This document shows positions 35,801-55,590 of a DNA stretch of 64,000 bases, in pieces (within the stretch, counting starts at the first letter, position 1; every line of letters begins with the position of its first letter). Source of the stretch: Symbiodinium natans (lineage: Eukaryota > Sar > Dinophyceae > Suessiales > Symbiodiniaceae). Position numbers and translations under genes: made by a program. The notes beneath the pieces were generated by a model. It made no database searches and had not been told where the DNA came from. It saw nothing but the letters and a program-made list of their open reading frames with translations. Location of the stretch: contig CAJNDS010002186.1 of assembly GCA_905221605.1 (NCBI GenBank), forward strand, positions 503,001-567,000, read 5' to 3'.

Positions 35801-36764
35801 CGAGCTGCCGCAAAAGAATCCTGTTTTTGCAGGCCTCAGGCGCAGCAGCAACATCCACGTGAAACCTCGCCTCATGGCGGGGCTTTTTGCTTGACACGGC
35901 AAAAGCAGACGAAAAGGGCGTTGGGAACGTCAGATGCGGTTCCGGCTGGATTTTGAAACAGCAACTCTGATCCTGTGCAACAAATGCAGTGCCTCTTGCT
36001 TTGGCCGGCTCAGAGAGGTTTCGATAGAAGGGATATGTCTCACAGCAATTTTTTCCTGCATGGCTTCCACTTGCGTGAGCCATGATGCGCTGACCGGATA
36101 CACACCTGCCCACGACCTGGCCTTCTTGGAGGGCCAGCAGAGAACTCCAGCCATTCGTGGGCTGCTGTACAAGGATAGACATGAGAGGCAGGGCCATGCC
36201 TAGATACATGATATATGTACGTAGGCCCTCATGTTGGCATGTAGGCCATTGAAGCATATTTGAGCCATTGGAGCTTGTGATCATGTGCGATAGGCCGCAA
36301 CGAGATGCTCACGTGAAATGGGATGAGCAGTGTATCGCAGAGCACGACAAGGCACACGGATTGCGACAGCAAACTTTCTGCTTATTGCTGCTTTTCCGGA
36401 CTGCAGCATGCATTCCTGAGCTGGCAAGGAGCGTGGCACTCGCCAAAAGATCGACGAGCCCATGCCTTGAAACGCACAGCAACATGGCAATCCAGCATCA
36501 GTGCTGCAAACGCCCGGCCCAGGCCTGATACTCCTTTCGTGCGGAGCCCTCAAACTTCGGATAGTGAGGTCCCGCGGCTCAGTGTCTCCTTACACTTCAG
36601 ATACAAAGCGCGGTCCAAGTCACGCTGCACCCTTGCTGTTCTTTTCTGAGGAAGACGCCTTTGTGCGGGGCTTTCCTTTGCCTTCGTTTATCTTGTACGA
36701 TTCACTTAAGCTCTGAGAGTGTTCATAGATGTTCTCAAGTGTTTCTTTTCTATTTGCCTCTGAG

Positions 36765-37145
36765 GTGCCGGCAGCTTCCTCAAGACGGACAGCCGCTGGC
36801 GAGGCCGGCGTGGCCGGCCAGGCTGGCGAGGCTGAGGAGCCGGTGCCTGACGAGGCCTCCCTGCAGGGAAAGACGGAAAGAGTAGAAGAGAAGTACCCCA
36901 TATTTGAGGAATCATGGGAGCCTTATCACTTACGTGGTTTCAAGAATTGAATACTCCTCAAGTTGGGTGTGTGTGTGTGTGGTCTCCTTAGCGCGAGGAA
37001 GACGACGAGACAAGGCGACCACCTGTTGAAGAAGGCATCCACGCATCCCAGCTGTCATCTTCGCCTCCTTTGGAAGGATCGCCACATCGCCAAAATCGAT
37101 GGCGCCCCGACACGGACTCTGCTGTGGCATTTCGGGCAGGTCTGT
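36765..37145 (+). CDS. Two exons of an Ala/Glu-rich, charged protein, unknown
   Basis: Behind an AG|G at about 36765 a frame reads VPAASSRRTAAGEAGVAGQA, then acidic residues to KTERVEE near 36890. After an AG at about 36992 a second reads REEDDETRRPPVEEGIHASQ, then a Ser/Pro stretch and QNRWRPDTDSAVAFRA near 37138. Charge pattern and codon use are coding-like; a GT microsatellite (36966-36980) lies in the intervening DNA. Low-complexity, probably disordered protein. It could belong to the same gene as the fragments near 38.4-38.8 kb. Confidence 0.4.
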
Positions 37146-37182
37146 ACTGCATTGCCCTGCCAGGCCATGCTGGCAAATCGTC

Positions 37183-38071
37183 TCAGCAAGTGGGTTGAGA
37201 GCGGCGAGAGGTCATCTGCTGTGCATTCCCAAAAGCGACATGCGTGCAAACGTCGCAAGAAGCCTTTGTGAGCAAAAAACCTTCATGTGCCCTTTCAGAT
37301 CCTTGAGTGGGAGGCGTGAGTCTCGGAGCAGCGGATCGGAAGGGGAGGCAGGGTGCATTCCCTTTTGCACAAAGCCTTAGAAGGGATTGCGGCTTTGACT
37401 TTCTGTACCGTCTGCACAGATGGTGGGCAAGACCTCTGAATCGAGCGAGGCGTCCAGGTGCCACCCGCACAGCCGGGGCTTGTGATGCAGCGGGCAGGGA
37501 GGGCAATGACTTTTGCGAGGCCTGAGACCAAAAGTGTCCCAAGCAAGATCCGCCTCCCGGAGGACACTCAGACTTGTGTAGCTGCGCAACACAAGACATG
37601 AAAGTTATGTGTCGGGCGCAGTATAGCGTGGCAGTAGCCAGCCGGTAGACTACTGTCTTTGTTCGAGGTGAAAGAGTGATGACATGTGATGTTTCTGCAA
37701 GCACCGTCTGTTTGCCAACAAGGTTACAAAAACCGTCATCGAGATATGCCTCAACAAGTTCTCCCGGTCTCTCCATGGCTCGCACGGCGTCACTCAAATG
37801 ATCGCAGCTAAGGCCAAAGAGGCGATGAACAATCAGAAATGTCTGAACAATGATATGAAACAAGAAATCGCAAAATAGCAGCGGACTCACAAGCACAAAC
37901 AAACGTAACAGCGACAACCATCACCACATACACGCACACATGCATAAACAGCTTTCCAGTATCCCAATTGTTCCGTTCCATTCCGAAGCACAGAACCGCA
38001 AACCCCAAAGTGGACAACGTCCAGAAGGCTCCAAAGAGAAGACAAAGCACAAGAGAATGAGCTTCGCACAT
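37183..38071 (-). CDS. Possible minus-strand membrane protein exons (tentative)
   Basis: On the minus strand a frame (about 38071 to 37890) gives two strongly hydrophobic segments separated by a polar loop (VLCFGMERNNWDTGKLF, then HVCVYVVMVVAVTFVC). An overlapping frame continues with FCDFLFHIIVQTFLIVHRLF and RAMERPGELVEAYLDDG and remains open to 37183. It would be the only gene opposite to the rest. The + strand of the same DNA also has a plausible Lys/Asn-rich frame (VTKTVIEICLNKFSRSLHGS, about 37718-37876), and hydrophobic codons are the mirror of Lys/Asn codons, so one of the two is an artefact. I cannot decide which. Confidence 0.25.
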
Positions 38072-38424
38072 GCCGTGGTGTGCAGCTTGGTGGACTGGCT
38101 CACGGGCGCTTCAGTTCCGAGAAGATTGTTCGAATTCCCGACCTGCTCGGTGGCAGCTCTAAGCTTTCCGATTGGTGAAAGCTCAGCGCCTTTGGTCCCT
38201 AGGGGCTCGTGGCCTACACAGAGCGGGCTGTCTTTTTGTGTGTAGCATCGAAATTGGTCTGACTGAAGTCCCGTGCAGCGAAGCATGTTTCGTCCCAGCG
38301 CGCCTCAGTGGCTTCGGCAGGAGCAAGGTCACCAGAAAGCCTCGTCATCTGAATTCAAGGCAATCACACGACATGATTGAAGCTACTGTGACGAGTCAGG
38401 ATGTCATGCTGAATGTTGACCAAG

Positions 38425-38793
38425 GCAAGACGAGCAAAGCACTACAATGAGTTCGCGGCAATGAAGGTCTGAAATTTGGCAGAGAATGAGAGCCTGTTGC
38501 TTTCGCCAGTTCTCTCCAGCATAAGAGCTGCACGCCACATTGCACACACAATTTGCAGAGGCTTTCCGAAAGAAGAAGACTGACAGCGACAGCAGTGCCG
38601 AGTCTGACACCTCAGACGAGGAACAGCTATTCAGGGCAGAGTTGAATTTCAGTCTTGCGCTCGAACCGCGAGAGGGCGAGAGCTGTTGACTGCAGAGGAC
38701 GCTGCCGCTGCCAAAAGGGAAAGGAAAGCCCGGAAGCAGGTCGCACATCATCGGAAGCTTTCGGTGCACATCAACGAGTTGTGGCAATTGTAG
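38425..38793 (+). CDS. Possible protein phosphatase inhibitor-2-like C-terminal exons
   Basis: Exon 38425-38466 reads ARRAKHYNEFAAMK and ends at a GT donor. Joining to an AG|G acceptor at 38560/38561 keeps frame: AFRKKKTDSDSSAESDTSDE. A third frame (about 38698-38793) reads DAAAAKRERKARKQVAHHRK and ends INELWQL with TAG. A basic stretch, HYNE and then an acidic Ser/Asp cluster is the arrangement in the C-terminal helix of PP1 inhibitor 2. The N-terminal PP1-binding motifs were not found, and the gap between the second and third pieces is too short (about 35 bases) for an ordinary intron, so the model is uncertain. Confidence 0.4.
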
Positions 38794-39420
38794 CATGTTG
38801 CAGCGCTTCGATGATGCTTGAAGCAGGCGCTAGCTACGGAGGGCGGTCAGGGCGCTCAGCTATGTGGCATCCCTTGGAACAAGCGTTTTGGCATGGACTG
38901 CATGTTACCGATAACTACTTGAACCATTCAAAGGTGTACAACTAGAAATTAAGTTCTGTGCTGAATCACAAACTCGTCATGGGCACTGCAGCTTGATGGT
39001 CCGATCTGATGTCCATCCAGGTGAAAAGGGCAAAGCAGATGGCATCACTTCCAGAGCAGGTATGCGCGAAGGCGACCCACAGGACTCCAAGCTCGCTTCC
39101 TTGCGCTGCGTGGGATCTCGTATGTCATGAATATTCACGAATGATATTGAATTATTGAATGATGTCGCAGGAGTCGTCCGGTGTGCCTGGTGAGGATATC
39201 GAGGTGGGCCATGACGAAGCCCTCTTGCTGACTTGCAAGCTGCATCCGCACGTGAGGCATCTTGCTCGTCCGGATCCCGAGGAATCAAGTGGATCAGTTC
39301 AGCGCAGTGCCTGTGCAGCCTAGCCTTGGATCAACTTGCATCGCGTGTGGCACCTCCTCGTCACAATTGACTCCTTGTGGTCCCCCTGAACTCAGGCCCG
39401 GCAGAGCCCTTCCAAACCCC

Positions 39421-39484
39421 ATGGAAGTCATGGCCTCACATGGCCTCACGTGGCCTCACGTGGCCTCACATGGCCTCACTTCAC
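39421..39484. repeat. Short tandem repeat, 10-bp unit (tggcctcaca)
   Basis: Five to six consecutive copies of a 10-base unit, tggcctcaca or tggcctcacg, seen directly. No coding meaning (period not a multiple of three). Confidence 0.93.
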
Positions 39485-40359
39485 TTTGTCCTTGAGTGCT
39501 CAGTGCAGCCAGAAAAGACCACTGATGCCGTCAGGGTGGTCGCCCTCCAGTACAATTCGGAGAGGAGCCCTTTGAGAACCAGTCTCATCATGTCTTATTG
39601 TGGCGCTTGAACAAGTTGCGACTTCTTCTCTCTCTCTAGGCCCTAAACAACTGCTTGGCTGTATTCGGCTGTATATTGCATATATGCTAGGTCTGCAGGC
39701 AGAGGATCCTCTGGAGTTCTCTCGAGGACGCGGCCAAAGCCGAAGGCTCTTCGCTGCCGTCATCCGAGTTCCTGGCGCAGCGACGCGCGCACTATGACGA
39801 GGCGAGATTTGGGAACCGTGAGAAGCAACATTAAGGCTAATATGTCGGACTAGGTCGCTGTCAGATGTGCAGTTTCCGCCATTAAATAAAGAGTTCGGTG
39901 CGTTTTTTTGTTGAAGTCATCTCTCGAGCTCTGAGGGAGCCGCTCTCCGCTGTCGGACGCCTCCTTCCCAGGCGGGAGCTTCTCGGCACACCTTGCTCTC
40001 TTTGCCGATTCTCTCTTTGTCCAAAGTCTCTTCTGGAGCTGAGCTAATAAAGGACGGAGCCAGTCCTGGAGGTTCGAGCATCGGGCCCAGTCTACCTTGA
40101 GAATGTCAGACCCATGTGGTGCGCCTGCGCCTGCAGTCGAGGTGATCTAGTCAAGTCGGTGGCGAACTTCGCGAACCCCATGGACCCTACCGAGGCGTCC
40201 GGAGAAGCCGCCGTGAGCTTCAAGGCGCAAACACGAGGGGCAAAATCCGATGGCAGAGTGTGAGAGGGGAGTCAACGGTTTTTTACCACACATTCTTAGG
40301 TAGAATAACTGCTACTCTGCTTGCATCGGGTTCATCTTGCGGGAAGCCATGGCTCCGAC

Positions 40360-41225
40360 GTTGCTGGCGCTGATCTACGCGGCCCAGGCAATCGCCGTGA
40401 GGTTAAGCAGGTGGCAGGCGGCCATGCGTACACATGTGTGCGAGGCTCGAATGGTTATGTCAAGTGCTGGGGCGCCAACAACAATGGTGGCCAGTTGGGC
40501 CTGGGCACCACAGACCACACGGGCGATGGAAGCAATGCAGTGGAGCACCACCTCCCTGCCGCGGCGTCGGGCATCGGACGCGCCGCAGTCGAAGTGGCTG
40601 CTGGTCACTTCCACAATATGGGCGATGGAAGCAATGAGATGCGTGACCAAGTGCTGGGTCACCGGGTCTACAACAGCAATGGCCAGTTAGGCCTGGGCAC
40701 CACGGACAATATGGGCGATGGAAGCAATGAAATGGGGGTCCGCCTTCCTCCCGTTACACCATCGTGCCAACGACAACCACAACCACAACCGCGAGCAAAA
40801 CAAGCACGAGCAGCACCACCAGCGCCACTGGCAGTACCACGACATCCAGTAGCACCCACAGCACAACGAGCACGAGCACCACAAGCACGAGCACCACAAG
40901 CACGAGCACCAGCGGCAGCACATCCCGAACCAGCTCCACCTCTACAACAGGCACCAGAAGTACGACCACGTCCAGTTATAGCAGCATATCAACTCTGACC
41001 TCCACGAAATCCACCCTGACAATCACCAGCAGCACCAGCAGCAGCAGCAGCACCAGCAGCACCAGCAGCACCAGCAGCACCAGCAGCACCAGCAGCACCA
41101 GCAGCACCAGCAGCACCAGCACCATGAACGTGAGCACCAGCACCAGCACCAGCACCAGCACCAGCACCAGCACCAGCACCAGCACCAGCACAACCACCAC
41201 AAGTACGAGCACCTCTCTGCATCAT
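40360..41225 (+). pseudogene. RCC1-type repeats followed by Thr/Ser-rich repeat; frames disagree
   Basis: The first part encodes RCC1/beta-propeller repeat modules: VKQVAGGHAYTCVRGSNGYV, VKCWGANNNGGQLGLGTTD, VEVAAGHFHNMGDGSNEM and NSNGQLGLGTTDNMGDGSNE. In the second module the KCW signature (near 40650) is in another frame than the surrounding residues, so a deletion or frameshift is implied. From about 40764 to 41210 a CAGCAC/ACCAGC-type repeat gives a Thr/Ser-rich sequence (PTTTTTTTASKTSTSSTTS) in a frame offset from the RCC1 modules. RCC1 modules next to mucin-like Thr/Ser linkers would make a secreted or surface protein; here it looks decayed or split by unseen introns. Confidence 0.6.
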
Positions 41226-42850
41226 CTGTCTATCAGCAGATGGATGTGTTGCTTGTGGTAGTGGGGTTGCAGGAGTTGCTTGAGTTCCCTTGCAGGTGGA
41301 CAGCCTTGCTGGTGGTCATCAGGGAGGCACGCCGAGAGCATTTGCTCTTGATGCTCTACGAGTGCTCGACGACTCCACGGCTCAGTCCAGGTGGTGGCAA
41401 TGATGCATGGAGGCTGTGCAGTGTACTGGTATGTGCTGGTATGTGCTGGTATGTGCTGGTATGAACTGCCGTTCCACCTCCTTCACCCCCCCCACGCTGG
41501 TGACCGTTGGTCCAGGTCGAAGCGCAACGCGCACTACCGCGACATGGCAGCAGCCTTCCGCTCAAAGCCCTCCGTCTCTGATGTCCACAGCTCGGAAGTT
41601 CTCGGTCGGAAGTCCTCAAAATTGGCTTGTGAATGCCTCGTAACAGGCACATCACCTTGTTTGCCGAGGCCAGTGACAGTGAGGGCAGTTCGTGACCTTG
41701 GTAAGCCTGCCGCCTCTCTTCCAGCCAAGCGTCTGGAAAGTTAGATGTACAGAGTTGTAGCAGCTGTTGCTGCCTCACAGTCCCCGGAGTCTGCAGACTG
41801 CGGATGTGCGCGGAATTGACTGTAACGGCGCTGCAGTTGCAAGAGTCAACACGAGAAGAATGTACAAGCTGCCAGCACAAGCGCAACACCCATTACTGTA
41901 CCGAGTGAGCGGCGCCAAAGGCAGCGACTGAGCTGGAGGAAGCTTTGCGGATCCTGAAAGGACATCCAGCTTTTCAGGTCATTGCATCTCCCGGTCGTTC
42001 ATCAAAACAATTACAGCCGATGTAATGTTTTTGTATATCGTTGGAAGGTCTGGTGCGTGGAGGTCTTTGATCAGCTCTCGGGCCATGCCCACACGGTTGT
42101 GACGGCCAACAGGCATGGCGATCGCGAATCACACCAAGCGTGTGGCGCTTGCCAGCAGAAGTAATGCAATAGGAATAGGAACAGCAAGCATAGAAGACAG
42201 AATCCAGAAGAAAAAGTCAACAACAGTACTTGTGTAGACACTCGTCTTACCATCTTCTCTCGAAAGCATCAGGGGGAGCTTCAGGAGAACACCAAACCCT
42301 TCAAGAGCGTGCGAGCGCCATTGAAGATCATTATGCATATTTCTATAATGTGTGTTGTTCCCCTTGTTCACATCTGGGGATGTTGGCTTTAGACGCACAG
42401 GTTTCCGATTCAGTGGTTCAGCTTTCCAAGCAAGGACAAGCAAGAGGTAACGCCTATTTTCAAAGCGCATCTGCAACCGAACAAGCCGTCATGCTCAACA
42501 GTCACGATTCATGATATAGATGATAAAGTTGTGTTAAGCAACTCGCCAACAGCTTGTGCTGCAAGCTCATGTGTTTTAGTCGGAGACGGCTTCTGTTCAT
42601 GGAGGGCTCTTGAGCCTTCAGCACTAGCCGCTGGCTGAACGTGCTAGGACAAAAGACAATCAGCGCGTTGATTCTGGTGGACGTGCCAATGTGCAAAATC
42701 CGCTCTATGTATCTCTGTGTGACATGCACGACTGAACCACGGGCTCTGAGCTTCAGACATAGACATGAGACATGGCATGAGACAGGAAAATGCCATCATA
42801 GACATTGAGGGCATTCAGGCAGCTTGCAGCTACCTTTTCAGACCGAAAGC
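41226..42850. other. Unresolved stretch with coding-like fragments on both strands
   Basis: On the + strand, frames behind AG|G at about 41294 and 41516 join in phase through a GT donor near 41391: LDALRVLDDSTAQSR then SKRNAHYRDMAAAFRSK. Four copies of an 11-base unit (ggtatgtgct) occupy about 41427-41462 between them. On the minus strand near 42476-42129 a frame ends with a hydrophobic segment (FFFWILSSMLAVPIPIALLL), but a helical + frame overlaps it. No family recognised; I do not choose between strands. Confidence 0.3.
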
Positions 42851-42889
42851 ACAGAAGTCTCTGTCACATCCATTTGCACCTTGCAAGCC

Positions 42890-52160
<9,271 letters not shown>

Positions 52161-52690
52161 TATTCTCTGGCCATATGAAGCCTTGAAAAAGCCCATCATG
52201 GACCTCCGTGGCAAAGCCCATGCCAGCCAAACCTGTAGAAGTAGCGCGTTCTGCCGCGCAGCAGCGCGGTGAAGGGCCACGCTGCAACGATGTAGCAAGT
52301 GGCCGAATACTTAATCTTATATACTTTTGATAGAGTTTGAATTGCTTATTGGAGAAAAGGGGGGATGGAGCATGCAATGCTACATAGCCCGTAAACCGAT
52401 GCAGAGCTCATGATGGCAGTTGAAGAGGCTTTGCATATGGACGCTCTTTTGTGCACAAATCAGTCGCGGCAGAGAACTCCATGTCCACGGACTACATATT
52501 TGCAACTCACCTTTCACAACGCACCCACTACCATGAGTCGACGAGGGCTCCTTTGCACTGACAGCTTCATGACCTGTAACCGCCATGCACGACGGGCAGA
52601 GCGTTTCCGTCGCCTTTCAGGCTTGGAACGCTGTAAGCAGCCCGAGTAGCCGGAGTAGCCTTTCAAGAGCAGCTTTCAGAGCCTTGTCAG
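52161..52690. other. Gap after the transporter
   Basis: No coding frame I can support. The next exon begins at an AG|G acceptor at 52689-52691. Confidence 0.4.
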
Positions 52691-52795
52691 GTGGCTGTGA
52701 TCGGGAACCGCGGGGCTGGCAAGTCTTCGTTGATCCGCTCAGTCACGACCGCCTCCGTCGATCCCGAGGAGGCCGCTCACGAGGCCGCCACATTG
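52691..52795 (+). CDS. P-loop nucleotide-binding exon
   Basis: After AG|G the exon reads VAVIGNRGAGKSSLIRSVTT, then acidic helix residues (ASVDPEEAAHEAATL), ending at a GC donor at 52796. GNRGAGKS matches the Walker A pattern GxxxxGK[ST] and is preceded by a hydrophobic strand, as in small GTPases and related P-loop NTPases. Walker B and the G4/G5 motifs were not seen, so the exact class is open. It may be joined to the frame at about 52985-53546. Confidence 0.55.
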
Positions 52796-52984
52796 GCACC
52801 ACATCGCTCCACATGCGGGTTTGCGATTTTAGGGGTAGTTTCTTGGGGTCCTTCTGAGAAGGGGATCCGACTATCTGGGAGTCTATATTAGGGGTCTCTC
52901 ATTGTCGTAAACCCCCACATCGTACTTTCTCTCTACTTCTCTTCATTTCTCTTCGTGCCAGCCGCGGCACTTAAGAGACTCTCA

Positions 52985-53546
52985 GTGTGCCAAGGAGGTC
53001 GGACAGGGGGTGCAGCTCCACAAAGTGGTGCGCAGCTCAGCCCGCGTGCGCTTGGCTCGGCAAGACTCGGGAACCGAACCCGAGGCATGCTTCTACAACT
53101 CATTCTCTGTGATGGCTGACTTTGTAGAGATTCCGCCTGACGTCCGGGCCTCGGGCTGCCGGCTGCCAACCCCTGAAAGAACACAAAGCACACATAGCAC
53201 TGCCTCGGCCTTTGCCCCAAGAGCTTCTCAGGACCGGTACTACAGCCTCCTGCCATTCTTTGGTGCGCCCTTCGAACTTCGCAGAATTGTGGAGCTGGAG
53301 CTGCAACCTGGCCCTAGCGGCCAAGCGCGTTTTTCAGGTGGCTCCGCGGCCTGTGTCGCCCTTGTCGTTCACATCCAGGACTTCCGCCTTGAAGCCAAAA
53401 TGAGAAAGTGGCATGCTGTGGTGATGAGGACCCCAACGGACACCCTGCCAGGGACTCTGCATTCCTATTGTTGTTATTCTTGTTGTTGTGATGAATTTGA
53501 TCATCATTGTTATGATTCCTTCTACTTTTCGATTTTTTGTTACTAA
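52985..53546 (+). CDS. Unknown protein, long open frame with coding character
   Basis: One frame stays open for about 185 codons (TAA at 53544-53546). The first 55 codons (VQLHKVVRSSARVRLARQDS, then CFYNSFSVMADFVEIPPDVR) and a later segment (DRYYSLLPFFGAPFELRRIV, VHIQDFRLEAKMRKWHAVVM) look like folded protein. The stretch between them (about 53165-53230) and the last 25 codons (Cys/Tyr/His-rich, from a TTGTTATT-type repeat) do not, so introns are likely. It may be the C-terminal part of the P-loop gene. No family recognised. Confidence 0.4.
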
Positions 53547-53694
53547 GGACCTGTGCAACCGGCTGGCCGCTCTGGGGGCGCCCCCGCCCCGTGGCCACAT
53601 TCAGATTAAGAGGGCGGGTCGGGTGGCTCGAAACGACTAAAACAAGCCTCAAAAGAAGTCGTGACTCATGCCCTACATGAAAACCCTGGTGTGA

Positions 53695-55590
53695 GAGAGA
53701 GATAGAGAGAGACGAGAGAGCGAGAGAGCGCTCGGGCGGTGGACGCACGCTTCAGGGCGGCCCCCATGGGGGTTGAGCGCACAGGACGGAAGGGGAAGGG
53801 ACGGAGACAGACACAAAGACACTGAGACACAGAGACCCGCGACGACTCTGACAGTGACAGCCAGGGAGAGCAGGGAGCGAGTCAAAGTCGCGCGGGGCGA
53901 TGATTGCGAGGGCAGCTGCGCAACGACCGATGTCGGCCAGCGCAAAACAAACCAGCAGGAGACGCAGACGCAAATGCTCGCAGATGGACGACCTCGAGGA
54001 CACGGCGGACATGGACCTCGACCAAGCTGAGAAACCCGAGGAGCTATAATGTAGGAGGAGGAAGCGATGGAGAGAGGTTTTGCAAGCCACAGTGGCCCAA
54101 GAGAAAACGAAGGCCCCACCATCCCATACCTGGAGCAGAAAGTCAGCAAGTACAGAAAGGGGAGATGGAGGCTTCAGGAACGGCAGGATAGGCAAGGTCC
54201 AGGTTGTAGGGGTGGGTGCAGATAAAGCCTGATGACTGAGAGGTGGGCCCGCAACATAGCCAAGTAGCTCTAGGGAGAAGATTGGGGCACCAGACGCTCG
54301 AACGCAACAAGCGCGGTGCGTGCATGTGGAATCACGTGGAAGGATCCTTCCCCTTTCGCTTGTGCCAGGCAGCTTTAAAGAGAAAAGGAGAAAACCCTAA
54401 ACCCTGGCCTCCTGCCCGGCAGGCAGAAGAGGGGGAGAGAGAGTGAGAGCGAGAGGGACAAGGAGATACGAGGGTTGGAGTGTCAGCGCTCTGCGGGCGG
54501 CGTGGTCCCTTGGCAGCCCGATGATGCCTCAGCAGAAGAAGAAGACAAGGAGGGAGAGCCCCGACAGAAATGGAGAGAAAGTAAGTAAGAAAGCAAGGAA
54601 GTACGAGAGAGGGAGAGGGGGAGAGAGAGAGAGAGAGCCACAAACCCCCCACAGCAAAACAACCTGGCAGCCGGGACCACGCCCCGACCAACGCACCACA
54701 CGCATGCACACCCTGCAGATGTGATTGGCCTGCAAGCAGGGGCAGACGAAAGCAACCACAACCGACCCAAGGGGGGGGGCACCAGACCACATAGCCACCG
54801 CCAGGCGCAACCTCGCACAACTCATACCCTTCCTTGTACAAGAAGAAGCAAGCCTGGCAGCCCAAGCCCTCAACGCACCAGACGAGTGGCTGGCATGCAA
54901 TGGGGCGAACACATCGTACTCCTGGACACACAACCAGGAGGAAATCAGGCCGGCCCGGGAGGACAGGCACCAAACACCCCGGACACCATCCCATGGGCAC
55001 CACCCTCCCCACGACACCGCACCTCACCACCGCGACTGCAGCACTCACCCACACACCACACCACTACCAGGATGAGAGGGAACCGACGTCCAGAAACCAC
55101 ACCACGACGACGCAGTCGCCGACTACCAGAGGGGGCCGAAGCAGATGAGAATGAGGGGAGGAACCTACATCGCCGTGCTCGCCAGCTACCAGACATCGAC
55201 ACACGCAGTCGCCGTACGCATGAGGGAGCCAGTAGCGACTAGCACCTATAAACAACATGGGAGCACAGTGGGGGAGACATATAGCACTGTGCGTATAGCC
55301 CGGGCCCCAGTAACTATGCAAGGTGTCGAAACCCCAAACCCATCTGTTTTCTTGTACTTGGAGGGACAGTCGGGGGAAAACCGCCATGTACTCGTTTGCG
55401 GTCAGAACCTCAACCTCCAGTATGGCCAACGAGCCAAGCACCCCGCCCAAAACGGGAGGGGCAGCAACACCAACAAACCTTGGACGTGCGCGCCCCTTGG
55501 GGCAAAGAGAGAAAGAAAGAGGGAGAGAGAGAGAGAGAGAGAAAGAGCGCCCTAGAAAGAAAGAAAGAAAGAGAAAGAGCGCGCCATGCT
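53695..55590. other. Island bounded by GA-rich tracts, distinct composition
   Basis: The left edge has a GA tract at about 53695-53735 and the right edge a GA/GAAA tract at about 55500-55580; another GA tract lies at about 54425-54455 and one near 54615-54640. In between, the + strand is rich in A, C and G with little T. Frames on both strands are long because TAA/TGA/TAG are rare. Coding-like bits on + include MDDLEDTADMDLDQAEKPEE (about 53982-54045, after an Arg-rich stretch) and RRNLAQLIPFLVQEEASLAA (about 54805-54870). No transposase, integrase or polymerase motif was found. Nature unknown. Confidence 0.45.
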
